Position numbers and translations under genes: made by a program
The notes under the pieces: generated by a model
Databases searched by the model: none
What the model was told of the DNA's origin: nothing
The model's input: the letters and a program-made list of their open reading frames with translations, nothing else
Assembly (NCBI GenBank): GCA_964535025.1
Contig: CAZHRW010000095.1
Coordinates: forward strand, 1-19,174
Origin: JAAYZK01 sp964535025
Lineage (GTDB): Bacteria; Planctomycetota; Phycisphaerae; SM23-33; FEN-1343
Direction of reading: 5' to 3'
DNA length: 19,174 bases
In this document: positions 1 to 6,006 of the stretch, piece by piece
Layout of the letters: every line of letters begins with the position of its first letter
How positions within the stretch are numbered: the stretch's first letter is position 1

Positions 1-59
1 ATCGCCACCCAGATGCTCTGGACCGTATCGCGGATGCTCGACAGTTCGTTATGTTTCAT
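1..59 (-). CDS. lepB: Probable signal peptidase I, N-terminal fragment (runs off the left edge)
   Basis: Reading leftward from an ATG at 57-59, the frame is open to the window edge and gives 19 residues (MKHNELSSIRDTVQSIWVA). A short polar N-terminus followed by SIWVA, entering what is probably the first membrane helix, resembles the start of type I signal peptidases, membrane enzymes that remove leader peptides from exported proteins. A promoter-like pair lies just upstream (see 87-115). The ribosome binding site is weak (GGGGCGAG, several bases before the ATG). With only 19 residues no catalytic motif can be seen, so the family call rests on resemblance of the N-terminus; another protein with an N-terminal membrane anchor is possible. 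Confidence 0.5.
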   Translation of the reverse strand, partial: MKHNELSSIRDTVQSIWVA

Positions 60-86
60 GATCGCTCGCCCCTGGGGCAAGCCCCT

Positions 87-115
87 ACGATAGACGCTCG
101 ACCCCCCCCAGGCAA
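87..115 (-). promoter_or_regulatory. Candidate promoter for the leftward gene at 59
   Basis: On the minus strand TTGCCT (110-115) is followed after exactly 17 bases by TATCGT (87-92). The predicted start lies near 80, leaving a leader of about 20 bases before the ATG at 59. The hexamers match the sigma-70 pattern moderately. A run of eight C (102-109) sits in the spacer. Confidence 0.4.
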
Positions 116-190
116 GCGACCAGACGGGCCGGACCGGGGCTTTTTGCCGGACGACCATGGGGCATCCATCCCCCCGAGGCGCGTACCATC

Positions 191-400
191 TTACCGGCGG
201 CTGAGCAGCGGCACGACGGCCTGGCGCACGCGCTGAGCCAAGGCCAGGGCCTCGCGCGCCTCATCAAGGGTCGGGGTCGGCTGGTCGCTTGGGTAACGGA
301 TCTCCACCCCGTAGGGCGACAGCGCGACCGCCGCCCCTTCCTCGTTGACCCGGCGGCGGAGATCTGGTACATCGGCCGGCCGACGGCCAAGGAGTGCAAC
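191..400 (-). pseudogene. HEPN-domain protein, 5'-truncated remnant
   Basis: Reading leftward from about 400 to a TAA at 191-193, the frame gives 69 residues with the hallmarks of the C-terminal half of HEPN-domain proteins: LLGRRPADVPDL, then YGVEIRYPSD, then TLDEAREALALAQRVR and a stop. HEPN proteins are normally about 120-140 residues and are often antitoxin/toxin partners of MNT nucleotidyltransferases or RNases. The N-terminal half, which normally carries the A-x-x-A-x-KA helix and a HDL motif, is missing. There is no ATG, GTG or TTG upstream in this frame that would restore it, because the frame runs into the pyrE coding region on the other strand. I read it as a decayed or recombination-truncated gene. 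The pyrE promoter and ribosome binding site lie inside it, antisense. Confidence 0.7.
345..373 (+). promoter_or_regulatory. Candidate pyrE promoter inside the HEPN remnant
   Basis: TTGACC (345-350), a 17-base spacer, then TACATC (368-373). The predicted transcription start is near 380, immediately before the AAGGAG at 389-394, which would give a short leader of about 20 bases to the ATG at 403. The -35 is good, the -10 weak. Confidence 0.45.
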
Positions 401-402
401 CC

Positions 403-930
403 ATGGCGATGACGACGGAACAACTGGCGGCGCGGATCCGGGAGGTGGCTTACCTGGAGGGCGAGTTCACACTGCGCAGCGGGGCGATCAGCCATTACTA
501 CCTGGACAAGTACCTCTTCGAGACCCAGCCGGACATCCTGGCGGAATTGGGGCGGCGTTTCGCGGCCCGGGCGGGCGAGGCGACGGTGATCGCCGGCACC
601 GAGCTGGGGGCCGTGGCGCTGGCGGCGGCGACCAGCCTGGCCGGCGGGCTGCCGTACGTGATCGTCCGCAACGCCAGGAAGGGTTACGGCACGGGCAAGC
701 AGATCGAAGGGGCCCTGCCGGCCGGCGCCAGGGTGCTGCTGGTGGAGGATGTCGTCACCAGCGGCGGGCAGGTCATCGAGGCCGCCCGGGCCCTGACGGC
801 GGCGGGGGCGACGGTGGTGAAGATCGTCGGCACGATCGACCGGCTCCAGGGCGGGCGCGAGAACATCACCGCCGCCGGGTTCGCCTTCGAGGCGCTCCTG
901 ACGCGGGAGGATCTGGGCATCGGCGGATGA
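403..930 (+). CDS. pyrE: Orotate phosphoribosyltransferase
   Basis: Cytoplasmic enzyme of pyrimidine synthesis that joins orotate to PRPP, giving orotidine 5'-phosphate. The 175-residue product has the usual length. The N-terminus carries RSGAISHYYLDKY (residues 25-37), typical of the orotate-side region. KGYGTGKQIEG (93-103) is the flexible catalytic loop, and VLLVEDVVTSGG (111-122) is the PRPP-binding motif, with the acidic pair E115-D116. I chose the ATG at 403 because AAGGAG (389-394) lies 8 bases upstream; the ATG at 409 and the GTG at 394 are less well placed. The gene stands alone. It overlaps nothing but the antisense HEPN remnant, which holds its promoter, and converges on the lipoprotein gene at 1025. 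Confidence 0.96.
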   Translation: MAMTTEQLAARIREVAYLEGEFTLRSGAISHYYLDKYLFETQPDILAELGRRFAARAGEATVIAGTELGAVALAAATSLAGGLPYVIVRNARKGYGTGKQIEGALPAGARVLLVEDVVTSGGQVIEAARALTAAGATVVKIVGTIDRLQGGRENITAAGFAFEALLTREDLGIGG

Positions 931-963
931 GCCGCCGCCGATCCGCGCACCCAGACAAGACGC

Positions 964-996
964 GGGCCCCCGCCGGCCGGCTGCCGACGGGGGCCC
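964..996. terminator. Hairpin between convergent pyrE and the PPIase gene
   Basis: GGGCCCCCG (964-972) pairs perfectly with CGGGGGCCC (988-996) around a 15-base loop containing CCGGCCGG. It lies 34 bases after the pyrE stop and 29 bases before the end of the opposing gene, so it could act in both directions. There is no T-tract, so rho-independent termination is not certain. Confidence 0.5.
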
Positions 997-1024
997 GTTC
1001 GCATCGTGCCTGCGGCCGGCCGCC

Positions 1025-2122
1025 CTACTCGTCGGCCGTCTGATCGTCCGTCGCGGCGGCCGGCGCCGGCGGGGCGGGTGGTTCGGGCAGGGGCGGCAGG
1101 TCGTTTTCGATCGGGATGAGGTCCATCGCGGCCATGTGGATCTCGTTCTCGAACATCGCCCGCAGCGCCCGCTGCGCCAGGCTCTCGGGCTGGATCTCCG
1201 ACCCGCCTCGCGACGCCCACGGCTTGGGCGTGCCGTCCCCGCGCTGGACGTCGGTCACCAGCACCACGTGCCAGCCGTGCGTCGTGCGGAAGATCTCGGA
1301 CATCCGCCCTTCGTCCGTGCTGAACGCCTGGATCGTGAAGTACGGGTCCATCGGGCCGCCGAACTCGATCTGGCCCAGATCGCCGCCCTTGTCGGACGAG
1401 GGGCACTCGCTGAACTGCCTGGCGGCCTCGGCGAAGGTCAGCTCGCGGTTGTTGATCCGATCGACAATGCCCTGGAGCTTGTCGCGGGCGGCGGTCTGGT
1501 CGGCCGTCGAGTCCCAGGTGTTGCACTTGATGAGGATGTGGCTGACCGTCACCTTCGTCCCGTCGAAGAACTCGGGGTGGTCGGCCATGAGCTTGTCGAC
1601 CTGCTCGTCGGACACGACGGTCTCGACGTACGCATTGAGCGCCATCGACGGGCGGAGCGTCTCGACGTAGCCTTCGAAGGCCTCCCGCTCCCGGGCCATC
1701 GCGGCCTCGAACCGCTCTCTCTGGCGGGCGAGGGTCTGCTCGTACTCCTCGTCGTCGACCGTCAGGTTCTTCGCGCGGACGAACTCACGGTACATCGCCC
1801 GGGTCACCAACTGCCGCACGAGCTGGGCGCGGGACCGCGCCCGCTGCGCCGCCGGGATGTTCTGCATCCGCTCGTCGAGTTCGGCCTGGGTGATCTCGGT
1901 CTGGCCGACGGTCAAGACGACGGTGTCCGCCTCGGCGTCCTGGGCCTCCTCCTCCGCCTGCGCTGCCTGGTCCTGCTGGGCCGCCTCCGCCGGCTGGGCC
2001 GTCTCCGCCGGCGGGGCCGCCGCCTCTGCCGTGCTCGACGGCGCGACGGGGTCCCGGTCGGTCGCCATGCAGCCGGTTATCACTGCGAGGACGAGAACCA
2101 TCATCATCCACTTGTGAATCAT
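1025..2122 (-). CDS. Parvulin-type (PpiC/SurA-like) peptidyl-prolyl isomerase lipoprotein
   Basis: Predicted exported folding factor that isomerises prolyl bonds, anchored by a lipid. The 365 residues start with a positively charged hydrophobic leader ending in the lipobox ITGC, with C18 as the lipidation site. A low-complexity Ala/Glu/Gln linker follows (about 22-66), then a SurA-N-like helical region (about 68-180), rich in charged residues and possibly coiled (VRAKNLTVDDEEYEQTLARQ). The parvulin domain runs from about 192 to 292: VSHILIK (193-199), FAEAARQFSECPS, KGGDLG (246-251), the FGG turn and THGWHVVLV (281-289). The tail is Pro/Ala-rich. The ATG at 2120-2122 has GAAGGAGC about 8 bases upstream. 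It is a single gene with its own promoter. The lipidation is predicted from the sequence only. Confidence 0.9.
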   Translation of the reverse strand: MIHKWMMMVLVLAVITGCMATDRDPVAPSSTAEAAAPPAETAQPAEAAQQDQAAQAEEEAQDAEADTVVLTVGQTEITQAELDERMQNIPAAQRARSRAQLVRQLVTRAMYREFVRAKNLTVDDEEYEQTLARQRERFEAAMAREREAFEGYVETLRPSMALNAYVETVVSDEQVDKLMADHPEFFDGTKVTVSHILIKCNTWDSTADQTAARDKLQGIVDRINNRELTFAEAARQFSECPSSDKGGDLGQIEFGGPMDPYFTIQAFSTDEGRMSEIFRTTHGWHVVLVTDVQRGDGTPKPWASRGGSEIQPESLAQRALRAMFENEIHMAAMDLIPIENDLPPLPEPPAPPAPAAATDDQTADE

Positions 2123-2192
2123 ACGGGTCTGCTCCTTCGTCGAAGGTTCCTGTGTCTGCCGGTGCCGACCCCGACGGTCGACAGGACCCGGG

Positions 2193-2220
2193 ATTCTATC
2201 ACAATCGCACGCGGCTTGAA
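2193..2220 (-). promoter_or_regulatory. Candidate promoter of the PPIase lipoprotein gene
   Basis: On the minus strand TTCAAG (2215-2220), a 16-base spacer, then TAGAAT (2193-2198). The -10 matches the sigma-70 consensus at five of six positions; the -35 is weak. It would give a leader of about 60 bases to the ATG at 2122. Confidence 0.4.
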
Positions 2221-2265
2221 GCTGAAAAACCGCGACCGGATTGGCCTGTCGCTCGGCACGCGGTC

Positions 2266-2294
2266 TTGTGCGGCGGCGCGATGTCCGATAAGCT
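2266..2294 (+). promoter_or_regulatory. Candidate promoter of the two-epimerase operon
   Basis: TTGTGC (2266-2271), a 17-base spacer, then TAAGCT (2289-2294), about 30 bases before the ATG at 2327. Both hexamers match only in part, but the spacing and position fit and the layout repeats that of other candidate promoters in this window. Confidence 0.35.
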
Positions 2295-2326
2295 TAGCAG
2301 TCGGTGTTTGCGGAAGGATGGAGCCT

Positions 2327-3301
2327 ATGAATGTTCTGGTCACCGGCGGTGCGGGCCTGATTGGCAGCTACCTGTCGGAATTCATCTTACAGCAGGCGGG
2401 CGATCATACCGTCGTCTGCGTCGACAATCTGTCCACCGGCTCGCTGGACAACGTCCGGGGCCTGCTGGGCCACCGGCGCTACCAGTTCGTCCGCGACGAC
2501 ATCCGCAACGCCAACACGATGACGACCCTCATCGAGCGCTGCGACCTCGTGGTCCATCTGGCCGCGGCGGTCGGGGTGCAACTGATCGTCGATCAGCCGG
2601 TCCGGACGATCGAGACCAACATCCACGGCACCGAGGTGGTCCTCGAGCTGGCCAATACCTTCGGCCGCAAGGTGATGTTGGCCTCCAGCAGCGAGGTGTA
2701 CGGCAAGAGCGCGAACATCCCGTTCGCCGAGGACGACGACGTCGTGCTCGGCTCGACGCGATTCAGCCGGTGGTGCTACGCGTCCAGCAAGATGGTCGAC
2801 GAGTTCCTCGCGCTGGCCTATTTCGGCCAGTTCGCCCTGCCGGTGGTGGTCTGCCGCTTCTTCAACACGGTCGGCCCCCGGCAGATCGGCACGTACGGGA
2901 TGGTTATCCCCCGCTTCGTTCAAGCGGCCCTGCGGGACGAGCCGATCCGCATCTACGGGACCGGCAAGCAGGTACGATCGTTCTGCCACGTGGCCGACAT
3001 CGTCGGCGCCGTGTGGAAACTCGCGGCCTGCCCGGAGGCGGTCGGGCAGGTGGTCAACCTCGGGTCCGACGAGGCCGTCACCATCGACGCGCTGGCCGAC
3101 CGGGTCCTCGAGCTGACCGGCAGTCGCAGCGAGAAGGTATACCTGACCTACGAGCAGGCCTACGGCAAGCCGTTCGACGACCTGCCCCGCCGGGTGCCCG
3201 ACCTCGGCCGCGCCCGAGGGCTTATCGGCTTCGCCCCGACGTTCACGCTGCGCCGGACGCTTGAGCAGGTCATCGAGTACGAGCGGGGCCGCATGGCCTG
3301 A
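2327..3301 (+). CDS. NAD-dependent sugar-nucleotide epimerase/dehydratase (extended SDR)
   Basis: Cytoplasmic extended short-chain dehydrogenase acting on a nucleotide sugar, probably for surface polysaccharide. The 324 residues begin directly with the NAD-binding motif GGAGLIG (7-13) and VDNLSTG (32-38). ASSSEVYG (119-126) provides the catalytic Ser, and YASSK (151-155) the Tyr-Lys pair. RFFNTVGPRQ (177-186) and the RSFCHVADIV stretch (217-226) are typical of the UDP-glucose 4-epimerase / UDP-glucuronate decarboxylase / GDP-mannose dehydratase group. Which reaction it performs cannot be told from motifs. I prefer the ATG at 2327 over the one at 2318, because AAGGA (2314-2318) is 8 bases upstream of it and the protein then starts at the first beta strand. 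The next epimerase follows after 26 bases, so the two are probably co-transcribed. Confidence 0.88.
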   Translation: MNVLVTGGAGLIGSYLSEFILQQAGDHTVVCVDNLSTGSLDNVRGLLGHRRYQFVRDDIRNANTMTTLIERCDLVVHLAAAVGVQLIVDQPVRTIETNIHGTEVVLELANTFGRKVMLASSSEVYGKSANIPFAEDDDVVLGSTRFSRWCYASSKMVDEFLALAYFGQFALPVVVCRFFNTVGPRQIGTYGMVIPRFVQAALRDEPIRIYGTGKQVRSFCHVADIVGAVWKLAACPEAVGQVVNLGSDEAVTIDALADRVLELTGSRSEKVYLTYEQAYGKPFDDLPRRVPDLGRARGLIGFAPTFTLRRTLEQVIEYERGRMA

Positions 3302-3327
3302 GCATCACTAACCCAAGGAGTTGATCT

Positions 3328-4269
3328 ATGGCGACCTACCTGGTCACCGGCGGGGCGGGGTTCATCGGCTGCAACCTGGTTCGGTTCCTGTTGGACAAGG
3401 GCCACGGTGTGGTCGTGGTGGACAACTACGCCACCGGCAAGCCGTCCAACCTCGCGCCGGTGCGGGATCGCATCGTGATGATCGAGGGCGACATCCGCGA
3501 CCGCGCGACGATGGACCGCGCGGTCGGGTCGGTCGACGCGATCTTCCACGAGGCGGCCCTGGGCTCGGTGCCCCGCTCCGTGGCCGACCCGGCCACCAGC
3601 CACGACGTCAACGTCAACGGCACGCTCACCGTCCTCGAAGCCGCCCGCGCCGCCGGCGTCAAGCGCTTCATCTTCGCCGCCAGCTCCAGCGCGTACGGCG
3701 ACCAGCCCGACTCGCCCAAGCACGAGCAGATGGTGCCCCGCCCGATCAGCCCCTACGCCGCCAGCAAGCTCGCCTGCGAGGCCTATCTGCTCGCTTACGC
3801 CAAGAGTTACGGCATGGAGACCCTGGGGCTTCGCTACTTCAACGTCTTCGGGCCCTACCAGGACCCCCACGGGCCCTACGCGGCGGTGATCCCGGCATTC
3901 GTCTCTCACCTGCTGCGGGGCGAGCCGCCGGTCGTCTACGGCGACGGGGAGCAGACGCGGGATTTCTGCTACATCGACAACGTCCTGCACGCCAACTGGT
4001 TGGCCGCCACCGCGCCCGCCGCCGCCTGCGACGGCCGCGTCGTCAACATCGCCTGCAACGCCGCGACCAGCCTCAACGAGATCCTCGACCAGCTCACCGG
4101 CCTGCTGGACACCGACGTCAAAGCCCTCTACCAGGACCCCCGGCCCGGCGACGTCAAGCACAGCCTCGCCGACTATACCCTCGCCCAGGAAACCATCGGC
4201 TACCAGCCGCAGGTCTACTTCGAGGAAGGACTCAACCGGGCGATCGACTGGTACCGCAGGAATCTGTGA
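3328..4269 (+). CDS. UDP-N-acetylglucosamine 4-epimerase-like SDR (WbpP/TviC-like)
   Basis: Extended short-chain dehydrogenase of 313 residues, predicted to interconvert UDP-GlcNAc and UDP-GalNAc or a related pair for surface glycans. GGAGFIG (8-14) binds NAD, VDNYATG follows at 31-37, and AALGSVPRSVADP (76-88) resembles the WbpP/TviC subgroup. The catalytic residues lie in AASSSAYGD (117-125) and YAASK (143-147). RYFNVFGP (169-176) and TRDFCYIDNV (210-219) complete the family pattern. AAGGAG lies 7 bases before the ATG. It shares the fold but not the close sequence of the preceding epimerase, so the pair probably makes two different sugars. The substrate preference is inferred from motif resemblance only. 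Confidence 0.9.
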   Translation: MATYLVTGGAGFIGCNLVRFLLDKGHGVVVVDNYATGKPSNLAPVRDRIVMIEGDIRDRATMDRAVGSVDAIFHEAALGSVPRSVADPATSHDVNVNGTLTVLEAARAAGVKRFIFAASSSAYGDQPDSPKHEQMVPRPISPYAASKLACEAYLLAYAKSYGMETLGLRYFNVFGPYQDPHGPYAAVIPAFVSHLLRGEPPVVYGDGEQTRDFCYIDNVLHANWLAATAPAAACDGRVVNIACNAATSLNEILDQLTGLLDTDVKALYQDPRPGDVKHSLADYTLAQETIGYQPQVYFEEGLNRAIDWYRRNL

Positions 4270-4333
4270 CCCCGCGGGGGGAAATCCGAAATGCGAAGCT
4301 CCCCCCGCGGGGGGAAATCCGAAATGCGAAGCT
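4270..4333 (+). repeat. Tandem 31-bp duplication with GC palindrome, left edge of the cassette
   Basis: A 31-base unit (CCCC-GC-GGGGGG, then AAATCCGAAATGCGAAGCT) occurs at 4270-4300 and again, unchanged, at 4303-4333. The palindrome CCCCCCGCGGGGGG occupies 4301-4314. GGGGGG at 4276-4281 can also pair with CCCCCC at 4301-4306 around the first CGAAA stretch. It begins one base after the epimerase stop codon, so a hairpin here could end the epimerase transcript. Confidence 0.85.
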
Positions 4334-4358
4334 CGAAATACGAAACAAACGGATAAAC
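4313..4358 (+). repeat. Left arm of the 46-bp inverted repeat (CGAAA-type)
   Basis: Starts GGAAATCCGAAATGCG and ends CAAACGGATAAAC, built from imperfect 7-8-base steps each containing CGAA(A). It matches the reverse complement of 5035-5080 at 45 of 46 positions, differing only at G versus C in the ATGCG/ATCCG step. Its first part (4315-4350) also matches 13377-13412 at 32 of 36. Confidence 0.93.
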
Positions 4359-4535
4359 GGAGAAGACGGCAAGACGGCAAACGACGGCAAACGACGGCAA
4401 ACAGCAAAACACGGCGAACGACAAAGAACGGCAAAACGGCAAAGCACGGCGAACGGCAAAGCACGGCAAACGGCAAAAAACGGCGAACGGCAGCGTACGG
4501 CGAACGACAAAGCACGGCGAGACACGGGAGAGGGC
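4359..4535 (+). repeat. Low-complexity ACGGCAA/ACGGCGA tract, left side
   Basis: About 175 bases made of irregular copies of ACGGCAAACG, ACGGCAAAGC and ACGGCGAACG, strongly A/G/C and almost free of T on this strand. It is open in several frames on both strands, and I see no independent gene in it. It joins the left inverted arm to the ribosome binding site of the four-helix-bundle gene. The mirror version is at 4955-5034. Confidence 0.85.
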
Positions 4536-4550
4536 GGAGAAGCAAGGGAG

Positions 4551-4937
4551 ATGCGTGTGGGTGGGGATCACGAGTATGATCTGGAAGCCCGGACGTTGGC
4601 GTTCGCCAGGCGAACGAGGGTCTTCCTGAACGGCCTGCCCAAGACGATGGCCGCTGTCGAGGATGGTAAGCAGGTCATACGGGCGTCCGGATCGGTGGGG
4701 GCGAATTACGTTGAGGCGAACGAGGCGGTGAGCAAGAAGGATTTCCTGTTGCGCCTCCGCATCTGCCGCAAGGAAGCCAAGGAGTGCCGCTACTGGTTCG
4801 ATGTACTGGCCGTCAGCAGCCACGAGCCGGCCGAGCCCGAGCGCCAGGCGCTCCGCCAGGAAGCGCACGAACGCATGCTCATCTTCGCCGCCATGCTCCG
4901 CAACGCCCAGGACGCCCGCAACAGCGGGAAGACCTGA
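4551..4937 (+). CDS. Four-helix-bundle protein (S23 / 23S rRNA intervening-sequence protein family)
   Basis: The 128 residues match the S23/IVP four-helix-bundle family: YDLEARTLAFARRTRVFLNG as helix 1, then the hallmark SGSVGANYVEANEA, followed by SKKDFLLRLRICRKEAKE and CRYWFDVL. Relatives sit in intervening sequences of 23S rRNA genes, and the Avd accessory protein of diversity-generating retroelements has the same fold (a pentameric, nucleic-acid-binding barrel). The cellular role of free-standing members is unknown. The gene is full length, with all hallmark positions kept. AAGGGAG (4544-4550) touches the ATG at 4551 but is 6 bases before an in-frame GTG at 4557, so the true start may be 4557. 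The reading frame stays open upstream through the repeat tract but has no start codon there. No rRNA or reverse transcriptase is near. The gene sits alone between inverted repeats, with codon use like its neighbours. Confidence 0.9.
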   Translation: MRVGGDHEYDLEARTLAFARRTRVFLNGLPKTMAAVEDGKQVIRASGSVGANYVEANEAVSKKDFLLRLRICRKEAKECRYWFDVLAVSSHEPAEPERQALRQEAHERMLIFAAMLRNAQDARNSGKT

Positions 4938-4954
4938 GCAACGGTAAGAATGTG

Positions 4955-5034
4955 CTTTGCCGTTTAAGCTTGTCTGTTTATCGTTTTGCCGTTCGTCGTG
5001 TCTTGCTGTTTGCCGTCGCTTGCCGTCTTAATCT
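4955..5034 (-). repeat. Low-complexity TTTGCCGT tract, right side
   Basis: Reverse-complement counterpart of the left tract: repeated TTTGCCGT, TTGCCGTC and GTCGTG steps. TCTGTTTATC occurs at 4973-4982 and again at 5032-5041, suggesting internal duplication of the arm end. Shorter than the left tract (about 80 versus 175 bases). No gene seen. Confidence 0.8.
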
Positions 5035-5080
5035 GTTTATCCGTTTGTTTCGTATTTCGAGCTTCGGATTTCGGATTTCC
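5035..5080 (-). repeat. Right arm of the 46-bp inverted repeat
   Basis: Reverse complement of 4313-4358 with one mismatch. It is followed by a GC block of GGCC/CCGG steps (5079-5104) that runs straight into the rsmE start codon. Confidence 0.93.
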
Positions 5081-5106
5081 GGCCGTCCCGGCCGCCCGGC
5101 CGCCCT

Positions 5107-5883
5107 ATGGTTGACAAGAGCGCCCCCAAGCACCGATTCTACGCAGCGGACCTGTCGGCCTCGCCGGTGGTTCTGGCTGACGGGGAAGCCCACCATGCGC
5201 TGCACGTCCTGCGTCTGAAGGCGGGCGCCGGCGTCGAGCTGTTCGACGGGCGGGGCGTGCGGGCCGAAGGGGTGATCCGTCGTGCCGGCCGTCGCGAGGT
5301 CGAGGTGACGATCGACCGTCGCGAGGGGCCTCTGCCGCGTTCGCACCCGGCGATCCACGTGGCGTTCTCCCCGCCCAAGGGCAAGCGTCTGGACTGGCTG
5401 CTGGAGAAGCTCACGGAGCTGGGCGTCGCGAGCGTCCGTCCGCTCCTCTGCGCGCGGAGCGACGTGGTCGTCCGCCCCGGCCATGCGACCCATCGGCGCT
5501 GGGAGGCGATCTGCATCGCCGCGGCCCGGCAGTCCGACCAGTGCCACCTGCCGGCGATCGAGCCGTCGATGTCGCTGGGCGACCTGCCGGCCGCGGGCCG
5601 GTCGGGGGTGGGCCTGCTGGCCGACGCGGCGGCCGGGGCGCGCCCGCCGGCGGCGGTCCTGGCCGGCTGGGCCGACGAACCGGTCGACCTGCTCATCGGC
5701 CCGGCCGGCGGCTGGACCGACGACGAGCGCCGCACGACCCGCCAGGCCGGCTACGAGCCGGTGCGCCTCGGCCGCACGACACTGCGGACGGAGACGGCCG
5801 CCGTCGCCGTCGTCGCGGCGGTCCTGGCCTGGTCCGATCGGGCCGACGGTGAGGGCCAGGGGCCGCCGCCGCAGGGCCGCTGA
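5107..5883 (+). CDS. rsmE: 16S rRNA (uracil-1498-N3)-methyltransferase RsmE
   Basis: SPOUT-class methyltransferase that modifies U1498 of 16S rRNA with S-adenosylmethionine. The 258 residues hold an N-terminal PUA-like part (HRFYAADL, EAHHALHVLRLK at 27-38), then KGKRLDWLLEKLTELGV (91-107). The trefoil-knot SAM site is made of LLIGPAGGWTDDE (195-207) and LGRTTLRTETA (221-231). The usual IGPEGG reads IGPAGG here. The C-terminus has a short Gly/Pro/Gln tail. No Shine-Dalgarno sequence precedes the ATG at 5107: the 26 bases before it are a GC block, preceded by the inverted repeat, so the native leader may have been replaced. A start further in would lose HRFYAADL, so I keep 5107. Confidence 0.93.
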   Translation: MVDKSAPKHRFYAADLSASPVVLADGEAHHALHVLRLKAGAGVELFDGRGVRAEGVIRRAGRREVEVTIDRREGPLPRSHPAIHVAFSPPKGKRLDWLLEKLTELGVASVRPLLCARSDVVVRPGHATHRRWEAICIAAARQSDQCHLPAIEPSMSLGDLPAAGRSGVGLLADAAAGARPPAAVLAGWADEPVDLLIGPAGGWTDDERRTTRQAGYEPVRLGRTTLRTETAAVAVVAAVLAWSDRADGEGQGPPPQGR

Positions 5884-5904
5884 GGCGGGTCCGGGCGCCG
5901 GTGG

Positions 5905-5933
5905 TTGCCTTATCACGCGCCAAAGACTACCCT
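5905..5933 (+). promoter_or_regulatory. Candidate promoter for the ACT-MgtC gene pair
   Basis: TTGCCT (5905-5910), a 17-base spacer, then TACCCT (5928-5933), in the 123-base gap between rsmE and the ACT gene. Both hexamers match in part. Confidence 0.35.
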
Positions 5934-6006
5934 TTAGAGTGGAGAGGCGCGCTGGCCGGCGCCGTGGTACGTTCGGCGTGGGCCACGCGGCCGGAAAGGC
6001 ACAGCG

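Larger units (their letters stand above)
4270..5080 (+). mobile_element. Candidate repeat-flanked cassette carrying a four-helix-bundle gene
   Basis: Two long inverted arms (4313-4358 and 5035-5080, 45 of 46 positions matching) enclose low-complexity ACGGCAA-type tracts and one small gene at 4551-4937. A third, solo copy of the same repeat family is at 13377-13446. Inverted ends, a single internal gene of a family often found in odd insertion settings (23S rRNA intervening sequences, retroelement accessory proteins), and a solo copy elsewhere are consistent with a transmissible cassette. No transposase, recombinase or target duplication is visible, so calling it mobile is inference. Where exactly the element ends is not defined; I took the outermost repeat bases. 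Confidence 0.4.

Noticed and set aside
1136..2326. Upstream extension of the first epimerase, open for over 1 kb
   Set aside because: It overlaps the minus-strand PPIase lipoprotein gene; the epimerase fold begins at 2327 with a good ribosome binding site.
4270..4535. CRISPR array or tandem-repeat array with spacers
   Set aside because: Only two exact 31-base units occur with 2 bases between them, followed by irregular short steps; there are no regular spacers and no cas genes.
4270..5080. 23S rRNA intervening sequence
   Set aside because: The four-helix-bundle family is known from such sequences, but the flanks are protein genes (epimerase, rsmE), not rRNA.
4270..5080. Diversity-generating retroelement with Avd
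   Set aside because: No reverse transcriptase, no template/variable repeat pair with adenine-specific changes and no target gene are visible; only the protein fold is shared.
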